A stretch of DNA of 10,207 nucleotides from JAQGLW01 sp035995725 (GCA_035995725.1 DASYKE010000074.1:1-10207); one strand, 5' to 3'. Counted from the first letter of the stretch, positions 1-7,797 are shown. Numbers and translations: made by a program. Notes: generated from the sequence alone by a model not told the origin.

Positions 1-1329
1 TCCGAGCGCACGCATCAGCACGACAAAGGCGCTCGCATAGTGCTCGCAGAATCCGGCACGGGTCGAGAACAGGAAGTCGTCGACCGAATGCTGTCCAAGG
101 GGCGGCGGCTCCAATGTGTAGCTGAATTTTTCTTCACGAAAAAATCTGAGAACCGCATTGACCATCTCGATATTGCTGCCGTATCGAGTGCGCAAACGCG
201 CAGCGAATGCCAGCGTTTTCGGGTTGTAGCCGGGTGGCAATCCCAGCCAGTCCCGTAAGACATCGGGAGACTCATTCGGTTGCAAATCGAAGTCGACGTG
301 CGACGCAGCATCATAGCGTACCCTCTGGCTGATCGGGTATCTCGTCAATATTTGCAGATCGGATGTGATGCGGGACGAATTGCCGGTTAGCCGCGGTGCG
401 GCTTGCGGCAATTCCAGTGCAAAAAGCCAGTGTCGTCCGTTGGGTTCCATTGTCACCTGGTAATGGACCGGCGCGGCGCGCGGTCTGACGACAACCGGAC
501 GACTGAAATTCGTCTGCGGCATTCGAGTCCAGGTGCGGCCATCGTAATTCCCCAACACCGGGCCGCGCCAGTACAGCGCCGAGTTGGGCGGCACCGGATC
601 GATGAACTTGGCGCGGAACGCGATCTCGCCGGATTGCGCCAGATTGTAGATACTGCCCGGCGTCATGCTGTCCGATAGCCCGCTGCTGCCTGCCTGTGCA
701 TCGCCGGGCAAACTCCACAGCGGTCCCTGAACACGCGGAAAAAGAATGAAAATTACCAGTGTAAGCGGTATGGCAAGCGCGACAATCAGCGTTCCTGAAA
801 CCAGACGCCGTTTCAACGTTGGAGCAACGCCGGTATATTGAAAGGACAATTGCGCGGTCAGCATCATGACGACCGCCGCTACCATCATCACCGCGGTGCC
901 GATCGTTTGCGAGTAAAAAAAATTGGTGAGCATCAAAAAGAAACTCAGGAACGAGACCACGAACAGATCCCGCTTGGCGCGCATCTCGAGCAGTTTGAAT
1001 GCAAGCAGCAGCACCAGCATCATTACGCCCGCTTCACGTCCTAAAAACGTTTTATAGGTAGCATATACGCCGGCTACTGCCAGCACCGCAGCGGGCACCA
1101 GGATCCAGCGCGGCGGCATTCGGTTGCCGCGAAAAGTAATCCAGCCGCGCCATGCCAGCAACGCCATACAAGTCAGGGTGGTCCACCATGGCACATGCCC
1201 GGCATGCGGCGCCAGCACCAGTATGCAAGCGGCCAGCAGTAAAAGCGTGTCGGCTTTATCGCGGGATATCGGAGGCGCCGCCTGTTGCGTGAGCGACTGG
1301 AGCCCGGCCGGCATTCCAGGCATCTTCAT
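1..1329 (-). CDS. tgpA: TgpA-like membrane transglutaminase (DUF3488 + transglutaminase core), 3' part outside window
   Basis: The gene starts at 1329 and stays open to the left edge, giving 443 residues with no stop. Its ATG overlaps the TGA of the DUF58 gene (ATGA, 1326-1329), so translation is probably coupled. Residues about 25-200 are rich in hydrophobic helices (near 28-41, 75-90, 100-113, 121-138, 143-158 and 179-197), matching the N-terminal membrane domain of the TgpA/DUF3488 family. A periplasmic domain follows, with typical stretches such as LYWRGPVLGNYDGRTW near 252-267. The transglutaminase core begins near 385. The motif RAGFCEHYASAF at about 424-435 carries the expected catalytic Cys428. 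The His and Asp of the triad and any C-terminal helix or DUF4129 tail lie beyond the edge. In this family the gene follows moxR and DUF58, as here. The substrate is not known from sequence; family members act in the envelope. Confidence 0.93.
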   Translation of the reverse strand, partial: MKMPGMPAGLQSLTQQAAPPISRDKADTLLLLAACILVLAPHAGHVPWWTTLTCMALLAWRGWITFRGNRMPPRWILVPAAVLAVAGVYATYKTFLGREAGVMMLVLLLAFKLLEMRAKRDLFVVSFLSFFLMLTNFFYSQTIGTAVMMVAAVVMMLTAQLSFQYTGVAPTLKRRLVSGTLIVALAIPLTLVIFILFPRVQGPLWSLPGDAQAGSSGLSDSMTPGSIYNLAQSGEIAFRAKFIDPVPPNSALYWRGPVLGNYDGRTWTRMPQTNFSRPVVVRPRAAPVHYQVTMEPNGRHWLFALELPQAAPRLTGNSSRITSDLQILTRYPISQRVRYDAASHVDFDLQPNESPDVLRDWLGLPPGYNPKTLAFAARLRTRYGSNIEMVNAVLRFFREEKFSYTLEPPPLGQHSVDDFLFSTRAGFCEHYASAFVVLMRALG

Positions 1330-2321
1330 TTTCCGCTCTCGTATAGCGCGAGCGCACGCAAGCATGCTTGCCGATGGGCCGGACCGATCGCAGCGGCAAA
1401 AGCAGTGCCGCCCAGCCGAAAAGCATAAGGCAATGACCGCGCTTCGGCCTCGATTACCCAGCGGGCCATGCGCGACAGTTTCATTTCGACGTCCATATGG
1501 GGCGGCAATGCAGCGAAATCGAGTTGCAGTTCACTGGCGGCGCCCCCTTCAAAATGCTTGGTGACAAGCACGCCGCCGGATTGGACATCCAGCCTTGCGA
1601 TCTGCCGCCATGCAAGACGTTTCATCGAGTCGCCGGCCTGGTAGGCGCGTATGCCGGCGAAATCGTCATGCCCGCCGCGTCCCCGCCCATCTTCCCTTGT
1701 TTCGCCCTCCATCGGCAGCGGAGGTGCATTTTGTTCCGGACGCGGGTAGACCAGCGCCTTCGCATCCGGACGCCAGTAACTCCACGCGCGAAACAAACCG
1801 AGCGGGAAACGGGTTTGCAGCCGGACCCGCGGCGCGTCCAGCCAGCCTCGTTCCCGCGCAGGTGCGTTCAACACGACACGACAGGATGCATGTGCGGCAA
1901 TGTCCGCCGGTTGCGCCAGATCGGGCTGTCCTTCACCGATAAAGCCGAGCCAGATCGCATAACGGTCGTGTTTGCGCCGGTTGGCCAGATGCAGTTCGAA
2001 TTGCGCCTCTTCGCCGGCAAATACATCGAGTGCCCGTCCTGCAGACAGATACAGGTGGGCCAGGTTGCGGAAAGTCAGGTGCATGTCGATCACCGCGCAC
2101 GCCGCGAGCAGAAATGTGAGCGCAAAGCCCAGACTCAGGGTGTAATTGACCGAGCCGATGAACAGCGTCAGCAGCATTACGCCGAAACCCAGCCCCGCCT
2201 TGGTGGGTATGATGAATACGCGGCGCTGGTTCAAAAATACTTCACCCGATTCTGCGCCGCGCAGCTGAAATAACCACTTGTTGGTGGCTTTGTATAAAAT
2301 ATTTTGCAGCGTGCGCAACAT
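1326..2321 (-). CDS. DUF58 domain-containing membrane protein
   Basis: The protein is 331 aa from the chosen start. Near the N-terminus it has the family signature of an RRVFIIPTKAGLGF-like segment followed by two close membrane helices (VMLLTLFIGSVNYTLSLGFAL and the following LTFLLAACAVI region). The DUF58 core comes later, with the conserved GDSMKRLAWRQIAR stretch followed by GVLVTKHFEG, which resembles the vWA-like fold of the family. DUF58 proteins work with MoxR ATPases and often with TgpA; the biochemical role is poorly defined. The frame stays open upstream to an ATG at 2471, which would add 50 residues. That extension is encoded entirely by a repeat array (GNATPQLTKGNV-type peptide), and no Shine-Dalgarno precedes 2471. 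The ATG at 2321 has AAGGGA about 12 nt upstream and fits the place where DUF58 homology normally begins. The stop overlaps the next gene's ATG. Confidence 0.88.
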   Translation of the reverse strand: MLRTLQNILYKATNKWLFQLRGAESGEVFLNQRRVFIIPTKAGLGFGVMLLTLFIGSVNYTLSLGFALTFLLAACAVIDMHLTFRNLAHLYLSAGRALDVFAGEEAQFELHLANRRKHDRYAIWLGFIGEGQPDLAQPADIAAHASCRVVLNAPARERGWLDAPRVRLQTRFPLGLFRAWSYWRPDAKALVYPRPEQNAPPLPMEGETREDGRGRGGHDDFAGIRAYQAGDSMKRLAWRQIARLDVQSGGVLVTKHFEGGAASELQLDFAALPPHMDVEMKLSRMARWVIEAEARSLPYAFRLGGTAFAAAIGPAHRQACLRALALYESGK

Positions 2322-2329
2322 GGGCGGTG

Positions 2330-2471
2330 CATTCCCTTCAGTCAGCTGTGGCGTTGCATTCCCTGCGGCGACCAACGGGAGTGCAGAGCTCACATTCCCT
2401 TTGGTCAGCTGTGGCGTTGCATTCCCTGCGGTCACATTCCCTTTGGTCAGCTGTGCATTTCCTTCGGTCAT
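2330..2471. repeat. Short tandem-like repeat array between moxR and DUF58
   Basis: The plus strand shows a 39-bp unit beginning CATTCCCTTTGGTCAGCTGT at 2330-2368 and 2393-2431 (37 of 39 identical). A 21-bp partial copy at 2435-2455 is identical to the start of the second copy. A degenerate CATTTCCTTCGGTCAT follows at 2456-2471. The copies start 63 and 42 bp apart, both multiples of three (and of 21). On the minus strand the array therefore reads as the repeated peptide GNATPQLTKGNV, in frame with DUF58. On that strand each unit also contains AAGGGAATG, which resembles a ribosome binding site followed by ATG. Confidence 0.8.
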
Positions 2472-2535
2472 CGGAACTCGGTGCTTATTTCAATATAGGT
2501 ATCGTGACTGTGAACAAGGCGTGCCGGGACAGGTT

Positions 2536-3456
2536 CTAAACGCCGACCGACTTCATCAATTGCAGCACCAGATCGCGGCTGGCCATCGCGCTGCCGCCGG
2601 TGGATTTCAATGGACGAAGCCGGTGTGCCGTGACCGGTATCAATACCGCCTGCACGTCTTCGGGAATCACGTGATTGCGTCCCTCCAGCGCAGCCCAGGC
2701 ACGTGAAGCCTGCAGCAGGGCGATGGCGGCGCGCGGGCTCATGCCTTCTGCAAATAACCCGTTCTGGCGCGAGGCCTGTGCCAGTGCCTGCACATAATCG
2801 ATCAGGGACGGCGACGTGTGCACCTGCCTGAGCGCAGCTTGTGCCGTGCCCAGTTCTGCCGGCTGCATGGCCATGCGCATCGCTCTCAACATGGTGCGGC
2901 GATCGTCGCCCATCAAAAGTTCCCGCTCGGCAGCAGCATCAGGATAACCCAGCGACAGGCACATCAGGAAACGGTCCAGTTGCGATTCCGGCAACTGGAA
3001 AGTGCCGATCTGATGCGTCGGGTTTTGCGTCGCAATCACAAAAAAAGGCGCCGGCAAATCGCGGGTGACGCCGTCTGCGGTGACTTGGCGTTCTTCCATT
3101 GCTTCGAGCAAGGCCGATTGGGTCTTCGGCGTGGCGCGGTTGATCTCGTCGGCCAGCAATAGCTGGGTAAATATCGGACCGGGATGGAAGGCGAATCCAT
3201 TCTTTTCGCGGTCGAAAATCGAAATGCCCACTACGTCTGCCGGCAGCAAGTCGCTGGTGAACTGGACCCGGTTGAATTTCAGTCCGAGCGAAACTGCCAG
3301 CGCGTGGGCCAGCGTGGTTTTTCCGACACCAGGCACGTCCTCGATCAGCAAATGGCCGCCCGCCAGCAGGCAAACCAATGATTGACGAATCTGCAAGTCT
3401 TTGCCGACAACGATCTGGCTGACTTGCTTGGCAACGGCGTGAACTTTGGAGAACAT
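2536..3456 (-). CDS. MoxR-family AAA+ ATPase
   Basis: This is a complete 306-aa protein, normal for the family. The Walker A motif PGVGKTT lies at residues 42-48, Walker B LLLADE at 99-104, and the sensor-1 motif ATQNP at 142-146. The characteristic GTFQLPESQLDRF segment around 151-163 provides the arginine-finger region. The C-terminal part (from about 190) is the helical AAA lid, with SPRAAIALLQASRAWA and PEDVQAV stretches. MoxR ATPases act as chaperone-like remodelling enzymes for partner proteins encoded next to them, here the DUF58 and TgpA-like genes downstream on the same strand. The start at 3456 is preceded by a weak GGAAAA. The stop is 214 nt from the chosen DUF58 start; the repeat array fills most of that gap. 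The substrate cannot be told from sequence. Confidence 0.95.
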   Translation of the reverse strand: MFSKVHAVAKQVSQIVVGKDLQIRQSLVCLLAGGHLLIEDVPGVGKTTLAHALAVSLGLKFNRVQFTSDLLPADVVGISIFDREKNGFAFHPGPIFTQLLLADEINRATPKTQSALLEAMEERQVTADGVTRDLPAPFFVIATQNPTHQIGTFQLPESQLDRFLMCLSLGYPDAAAERELLMGDDRRTMLRAMRMAMQPAELGTAQAALRQVHTSPSLIDYVQALAQASRQNGLFAEGMSPRAAIALLQASRAWAALEGRNHVIPEDVQAVLIPVTAHRLRPLKSTGGSAMASRDLVLQLMKSVGV

Positions 3457-3607
3457 GTATTTTCCGGAACTTGATGTTATGGGACGGAATTATGGAAGCG
3501 CGCTCATTCTGAACCACTATTGAGCAATCTCAAATACCGGATATCCGCCATAATGGACAAAATGATATTTAAACGCTGTTTTTTCATTAAACTGTTGGAT
3601 TCTAGTC

Positions 3608-3633
3608 GAGAACGCCGACCGAGAACGCCGACG
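3608..3633. repeat. Two-copy 13-bp direct repeat upstream of the deacetylase gene
   Basis: GAGAACGCCGACC (3608-3620) is followed directly by GAGAACGCCGACG (3621-3633), 12 of 13 identical. It lies in the divergent gap between moxR and the deacetylase gene, only 17 bp before the chosen ATG, where a leader or ribosome-binding region would be. It could be a replication-slippage duplication or a pair of protein sites. Confidence 0.6.
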
Positions 3634-3650
3634 CTGTGCTTCGCCATAAT

Positions 3651-4640
3651 ATGACCACTGCCATATATACCCATCCTGATTGCAAGCGCCATGAAATGGG
3701 AGCCTGGCATCCCGAGTCGCCGGCGCGGCTGCAGGCGATCGAGGACCAATTGATTGCAAGCCGCATCGATAGCTACCTGGATTATCGCGAGGCGCCCGCA
3801 GCCGATGTCGCCGCCATTGCGCGCATTCATGCCGCGGACGCAATCAGACTGGTACGCGACAACGTGCCGTCACCCGAGCTGACCTCGGTGTCCGATCGTC
3901 CGTCTGCGCCGATGAACAGGCATTCCGGCTACTATCCGCTGGATGCCGATACATCGCTCAACGCCTATAGCTGGCAGGCCGCGCTGCGCGCGGCAGGCGC
4001 CGCGGTGGCAGCTACCGATGCCGTCATCGCCGGTGAACTGGACAATGCGTTTTGCGCGATCCGCCCGCCAGGCCATCATGCCAGGCCGTCTGCGCCGATG
4101 GGATTTTGCCTGTTCAATAATGTCGCCATTGCGGCCAGGCATGCGCTGGAAGCGCACGGCCTGCAGCGTGTGGCAATCGTGGATTTCGACGTTCATCATG
4201 GTAACGGCACCGAAGAAGCGTTTATCGATGAACCCCGCGTATTAATGGTGAGTTTTTTCCAGCATCCGTTTTATCCGTATTCGGGCATCGAGCGTTCTCC
4301 GCGAAGCCGTGGGAATTTTGTCAATGTCCCAGTGCCTGCCCGTACAAACGGCGATGTCGTACGTCAACTGGTTACCGAGCAATGGTTGCCGGCCTTGCAT
4401 GCGCATCGGCCGGAAATGATTTTCATCTCCGCCGGTTTCGACGCACATCGCGAGGACGATCTCGGACAAATGGCGCTGGTGGAAGCTGATTACGCGTGGC
4501 TTACCGGGCAAGTCATGGCGGTTGCCAGACAGTACGGCAAAGGGCGTATCGTCAGTTGCCTCGAGGGCGGCTACAACCTTTCAGCACTGGGGCGCAGCGT
4601 CGTCGCGCATGTAAAAGCGCTGGCGGAACTGGAATCTTAA
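3651..4640 (+). CDS. Histone deacetylase family protein (AcuC/class II HDAC-like Zn amidohydrolase)
   Basis: The protein is 329 aa from ATG 3651; an in-frame GTG at 3636 would add five residues. Neither start has a clear Shine-Dalgarno. The family motifs appear in order. An N-terminal HPESPARLQAI lies at about 20-30 and RPPGHHA at 138-144, the latter with the tandem active-site His142-His143. DFDVHHGNGT at 178-187 and SAGFDAH at 260-266 supply the zinc ligands Asp180, His182 and Asp264. LEGGYNL at 304-310 carries the transition-state Tyr308. All catalytic residues are present, so an active deacetylase or deacylase is expected. Bacterial members act on acetyl-lysine, acetylpolyamines or other N-acyl groups; the substrate cannot be told here. 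The gene appears to be transcribed on its own, divergently from moxR, and is followed by two palindromic repeat elements. Confidence 0.94.
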   Translation: MTTAIYTHPDCKRHEMGAWHPESPARLQAIEDQLIASRIDSYLDYREAPAADVAAIARIHAADAIRLVRDNVPSPELTSVSDRPSAPMNRHSGYYPLDADTSLNAYSWQAALRAAGAAVAATDAVIAGELDNAFCAIRPPGHHARPSAPMGFCLFNNVAIAARHALEAHGLQRVAIVDFDVHHGNGTEEAFIDEPRVLMVSFFQHPFYPYSGIERSPRSRGNFVNVPVPARTNGDVVRQLVTEQWLPALHAHRPEMIFISAGFDAHREDDLGQMALVEADYAWLTGQVMAVARQYGKGRIVSCLEGGYNLSALGRSVVAHVKALAELES

Positions 4641-4641
4641 T

Positions 4642-4719
4642 AATTGTGGGACAGAGTTTGTGAGGCGCCGCAGCGCGCCGAATTATCTCGATCCCTGGAA
4701 GGGACTCTGTCCCCAACAT
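4642..4719. repeat. GGGACAGAGT palindromic intergenic element, copy 1
   Basis: This 78-bp copy starts with AATTGTGGGACAGAGTTTG and ends with ACTCTGTCCCCAACAT, so its ends form an inverted repeat (GGGACAGAGT/ACTCTGTCCC). A GGCGCCGCAGCGCGCC core can fold as an inner hairpin. Compared with copy 2 it has about 19 extra bases between the core and the right arm (around 4682-4703). It begins right after the deacetylase stop codon. The shape matches REP-like elements mobilised by Y1/REP-associated tyrosine transposases, a family resemblance from memory that was not searched. Confidence 0.75.
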
Positions 4720-4727
4720 ATTGTAAG

Positions 4728-4786
4728 AATTGCGGGACAGAGTTTGCAAGGCGCCGTAGCGCGCCGAGTTACTCTGTCCCCAACAT
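4728..4786. repeat. GGGACAGAGT palindromic intergenic element, copy 2
   Basis: This 59-bp copy has the same orientation and ends as copy 1 (AATTGCGGGACAGAGTTTG ... ACTCTGTCCCCAACAT) and lies eight bases after it. The left 40 bases differ from copy 1 at only a few positions, including G/A and C/T changes in the GGCGCCGTAGCGCGCC core that leave the core able to pair. No transposase gene is next to either copy. Confidence 0.75.
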
Positions 4787-4891
4787 TTTAAAGAGGCCAG
4801 AAGAGCCTTTTCTTTTCACTTCATGGTTGTTTGCCGGGATGACCCGGCACCAGCGGGTAAAATAGCTTCCTGATTCTTATTTAAGTTACGC

Positions 4892-5812
4892 ATGTCCATA
4901 CAATGGTTCCCCGGTCACATGAACGCCGCCCGCAAGAAGGCGGCGGAAGCGATGGAAAAGACCGATATGGTCATCGAGGTGCTCGATGCACGCGTGCCGC
5001 AGGCAAGCTGCAACCCGATGATCGAACAGCTGCGCCTGCATCGGCAGCGCCCATGCCTGAAAATTCTCAACAAGAGCGATCTGGCCGATCCATCTGCCAC
5101 ACAGGCGTGGCTTGACCATTACAACCGGCAGAAGGATGTGCATGCGGTAGCGCTCAGTTGCAAGAAGCCGTCCGATGTCGCAAAAATTCCGGGTCTGTGC
5201 CTGAAAATTGCGCCGCATCGCGGCACGCCGTTGAAACCGCTGCGCATCATGATCATGGGTATCCCCAATGTCGGCAAATCGACGCTGATGAATGCGTTGC
5301 TTAAAAAAAGAGTGGCGAAGGTGGGCGATGAGCCGGCGGTGACCAAGATGCAGCAGCGCCTGTATCTGGGCAATAACATGGTGCTGATCGATACTCCCGG
5401 CCTGTTGTGGCCAAAAATCGAGCATCCCAGCGACGGGCTGATGCTGGCCGCCAGCCACGCCATCGGCAGCAATGCATTGATCGAGGAAGAGGTTGCCACT
5501 TTTCTTGCGGACCTGCTGCTGTCGCGGTATGCGCAGTTGATTACCGCACGCTACGGTTTTCCGACAGTGGACATCGACGGCGTGAGCGTGGTCGAAGGCA
5601 TTGCCGGGCGGCGCGGCTTCCGGTCGAAGGGCGGAGAACTCGATCTTGAAAAGGCCGCCCACACATTGCTGCAGGATTATCGCAGCGGCGCTCTCGGGCG
5701 CATCAGCCTCGAAACGCCGGAAAGCCGCATCGCTTTGCTGGCCAGCTACCGGCGGCCGCCGCCGGCATTGGGTGAACCGCAGGATGTGGCCGGCGAGTTC
5801 GGCAACGATTGA
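4892..5812 (+). CDS. ylqF: Ribosome biogenesis GTPase YlqF/RbgA (circularly permuted)
   Basis: The protein is 306 aa and opens with the diagnostic MSIQWFPGHMNAARK. GTPase motifs occur in permuted order: G4 NKSD at 60-63, probable G5 SCK near 89-91, G1 GIPNVGKST at 123-131, a G2 Thr in PAVTK near 151, and G3 DTPG at 167-170. This is the hallmark of the YlqF/RbgA/YawG group. RbgA helps late assembly of the 50S subunit in Bacillus; proteobacterial members are assumed to act similarly in the cytoplasm. The start at 4892 fits the conserved N-terminus, though no strong Shine-Dalgarno is visible. A TAAAAT at 4858-4863 could be a -10 box, but no -35 at normal spacing is clear. A 7-bp hairpin (TGCCGGG/CCCGGCA, 4832-4849) lies just upstream of it. 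The gene appears monocistronic and ends before the two-way terminator at 5972. Confidence 0.94.
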   Translation: MSIQWFPGHMNAARKKAAEAMEKTDMVIEVLDARVPQASCNPMIEQLRLHRQRPCLKILNKSDLADPSATQAWLDHYNRQKDVHAVALSCKKPSDVAKIPGLCLKIAPHRGTPLKPLRIMIMGIPNVGKSTLMNALLKKRVAKVGDEPAVTKMQQRLYLGNNMVLIDTPGLLWPKIEHPSDGLMLAASHAIGSNALIEEEVATFLADLLLSRYAQLITARYGFPTVDIDGVSVVEGIAGRRGFRSKGGELDLEKAAHTLLQDYRSGALGRISLETPESRIALLASYRRPPPALGEPQDVAGEFGND

Positions 5813-5971
5813 AATGCGATGCTGTCGTCGCAAGGCGCTTTAGACAAGCAAAACAAGTTCAACCCGTTTTCGAAACAGACGATCAGCGCGCTGCAGGCTG
5901 TATTGGACACCCGATAAAAGCGCATATTGTTCAGGGCCCGGCAAGATAACGAACAACAAGATGTCCGGAAA

Positions 5972-6003
5972 TGAAAACGCCCGCATCGCTGCGGGCGTTT
6001 TCA
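5972..6003. terminator. Bidirectional intrinsic terminator between ylqF and groL
   Basis: A perfect 14-bp inverted repeat (TGAAAACGCCCGCA / TGCGGGCGTTTTCA) surrounds the four-base loop TCGC. The arms are GC-rich near the loop, with A4 on one side and T4 on the other, so either transcript ends with a short U run. It lies between two convergent genes, about 160 nt after the ylqF stop and 58 nt after the groL stop, as expected for a shared terminator. Confidence 0.9.
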
Positions 6004-6060
6004 AGTGTTACATTGCAGTCAACAGTGCCGGGTTCCGGCCTGCCGGAACAGGAACGGCAA

Positions 6061-7710
6061 TTACATCATGCCGTCCATGCCACCCATACCGCCCATGCCA
6101 CCCCTGCCTCCCATACCGCCGCCGGCCGGCTTGTCTTCAACCAGTTCGGCTACCATGCAATCGGTGGTCAGCATCAGCGAAGCGATCGATGCAGCGTTTT
6201 GCAGCGCCGAACGGGTTACCTTGGCCGGATCCAGCACGCCCATTTCGACCATGTCGCCGTAGGTGTCGTTGGCAGCGTTATAGCCGTAGTTGCCTTTGCC
6301 TTCCAGCACTTTGTTGACGACGACCGACGCTTCCTCACCGGCGTTTTGAACGATCATGCGCAGTGGCTCTTCCATTGCACGCATTACGATCCTGATGCCG
6401 GCGTCCTGATCCGGATTGTCGCCTTTGATCTTGATGTTGGCGCGTGCACGCAGCAGTGCAACACCGCCGCCGGGAACAATGCCTTCTTCGACTGCGGCGC
6501 GGGTTGCGTGCAGCGCGTCTTCCACACGGGCCTTCTTCTCTTTCATTTCGACTTCGGTCGCAGCGCCGACCTTGATCACGGCCACACCGCCGGCGAGTTT
6601 CGCAACGCGCTCCTGCAGTTTTTCGCGATCGTAATCGGAAGTCGCTTCTTCGATCTGCGCGCGAATTTGCTTGACGCGGGCTTCGATAGCGGAAGGGTCG
6701 CCGGCGCCGTCGATGATGATGGTGTTTTCCTTGCCTACTTCGATGCGCTTGGCTTGGCCGAGCTCTTTCAGCGTGGCTTTTTCCAGGGTCAGGCCGACTT
6801 CTTCAGCGATGACCTGGCCGCCGGTCAGGACAGCGATGTCTTCCAGCATTGCCTTGCGGCGGTCGCCGAAGCCTGGCGCCTTGACGGCACAGGTTTTCAG
6901 GATGCCGCGGATATTGTTGACGACCAGGGTTGCCAGCGCTTCGCCTTCGATGTCTTCAGCGATGATCAGCAGCGGACGGCCAGCCTTGGCGACTTGCTCA
7001 AGAATCGGCAGCAGGTCACGGATGTTGGAGATTTTTTTGTCGTACAACAGGACGAACGGGTTTTCGAGGATTGCAACCTGTTTTTCCGGATTGTTGATGA
7101 AGTACGGGGACAGGTAGCCGCGGTCGAATTGCATGCCTTCGACGATTTCCAGTTCGTCGTTCAGGGATTTGCCGTCTTCAACCGTGATGACGCCTTCCTT
7201 GCCGACTTTTTCCATTGCTTCGGCGATGCGCTCGCCGATGGAATAGTCTGAGTTCGCGGAAATGGCGCCGACCTGGGCGATTTCCTTGGAAGTGGTGCAG
7301 GGCTTGGCGATTTTCTTCAGTTCTTCGACGGTGGCGGTAACAGCCTTGTCGATGCCGCGCTTCAGGTCCATCGGATTCATGCCGGCAGCGACGAATTTCA
7401 TGCCTTCGCGCACGATTGCCTGGGCCAGCACGGTTGCGGTGGTGGTACCGTCACCGGCATTGTCGGAGGTCTTGGAAGCGACTTCCTTGACCATTTGCGC
7501 GCCCATGTTCATGAGCTTGTCCTTGAGCTCGATTTCCTTGGCGACCGACACACCGTCCTTGGTAACGGTGGGGGAGCCGAACGAGCGCTCCAGCACGACG
7601 TTGCGGCCTTTCGGACCGAGGGTTATTTTGACGGCGTTAGCCAGAATGTTGACGCCTTCGACCATCTTGGCACGGGCGGCGTCGCCGAATACTACTTCTT
7701 TAGCTGCCAT
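6061..7710 (-). CDS. groL: Chaperonin GroEL (Hsp60)
   Basis: This is a complete 549-aa GroEL, starting MAAKEVVFGDAARAKM and ending in the usual Gly-Met-rich tail (GGMGGMGGMDGMM). ATP-site residues are in place: LGPKGRNV at 31-38, Asp52 in TVTKDGVSVA, and GDGTTTATV at 86-94 with Asp87. The GGGVALLRA region and the intermediate-domain ALHATRAAVEEG stretch, with the catalytic Asp of VEDA, are also present. It forms the double-ring folding chamber that works with GroES and ATP in the cytoplasm. AAGGAGT lies seven nt before the ATG. It follows groS on the same strand after a 171-bp gap and should share the CIRCE/sigma-32 promoter upstream of groS. Nothing in the protein looks unusual. Confidence 0.99.
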   Translation of the reverse strand: MAAKEVVFGDAARAKMVEGVNILANAVKITLGPKGRNVVLERSFGSPTVTKDGVSVAKEIELKDKLMNMGAQMVKEVASKTSDNAGDGTTTATVLAQAIVREGMKFVAAGMNPMDLKRGIDKAVTATVEELKKIAKPCTTSKEIAQVGAISANSDYSIGERIAEAMEKVGKEGVITVEDGKSLNDELEIVEGMQFDRGYLSPYFINNPEKQVAILENPFVLLYDKKISNIRDLLPILEQVAKAGRPLLIIAEDIEGEALATLVVNNIRGILKTCAVKAPGFGDRRKAMLEDIAVLTGGQVIAEEVGLTLEKATLKELGQAKRIEVGKENTIIIDGAGDPSAIEARVKQIRAQIEEATSDYDREKLQERVAKLAGGVAVIKVGAATEVEMKEKKARVEDALHATRAAVEEGIVPGGGVALLRARANIKIKGDNPDQDAGIRIVMRAMEEPLRMIVQNAGEEASVVVNKVLEGKGNYGYNAANDTYGDMVEMGVLDPAKVTRSALQNAASIASLMLTTDCMVAELVEDKPAGGGMGGRGGMGGMGGMDGMM

Positions 7711-7756
7711 GTTCGTTACTCCTTAATTGTTCGTTGATGTAAAGTCATCGGATCCC

Positions 7757-7797
7757 GCTTCGTCGAAGGCCGGTTTATCCTGAGCCTGTCGAAGGGC
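7757..7797. repeat. Dispersed CTTCGACAGGCTCAGG-type repeat inside the groS-groL spacer
   Basis: The plus strand reads CTTCGTCGAAGG (7759-7770), then CCTGAGCCTGTCGAAGGG (7779-7796). The complement, CCCTTCGACAGGCTCAGG, matches a short intergenic sequence that recurs in very many bacterial genomes (recognised from memory, not searched). TCGAAG in both halves and CTTCG in the first allow folding. Its position inside an essential co-transcribed operon is less common than in ordinary intergenic gaps. Confidence 0.55.

Noticed and set aside
1497..2273. 258-codon open frame on the plus strand opposite DUF58
   Set aside because: The opposite strand carries clear DUF58 signatures and an operon overlap; this frame has no domain and an arginine/glutamine-rich antisense-like composition.
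2322..2471. CRISPR array
   Set aside because: The repeats are of uneven length and spacing, partly contiguous, and lack unique spacers of constant size; no cas genes are present.
4832..4849. Perfect TGCCGGG/CCCGGCA hairpin upstream of ylqF
   Set aside because: A 7-bp stem without a T run is not enough to call a terminator, and no known operator matches; mentioned only with ylqF.
4886..5833. 315-codon open frame on the minus strand opposite ylqF
   Set aside because: It is the mirror of a gene with all YlqF motifs; the predicted product is rich in His, Gln and Arg, as usual for antisense frames in GC-rich DNA.
5819..5917. 32-codon ORF between ylqF and the terminator
   Set aside because: It starts ATG and ends TAA, but it has no Shine-Dalgarno and no recognised family, and it is short enough to be chance. 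It could be a gene remnant but cannot be supported.
5971..7251. Long open frame of 426 codons on the plus strand opposite groL
   Set aside because: It is antisense to an unmistakable GroEL gene. The frame is open because of GroEL codon bias, the product has no recognisable domain, and it would begin inside the terminator hairpin.
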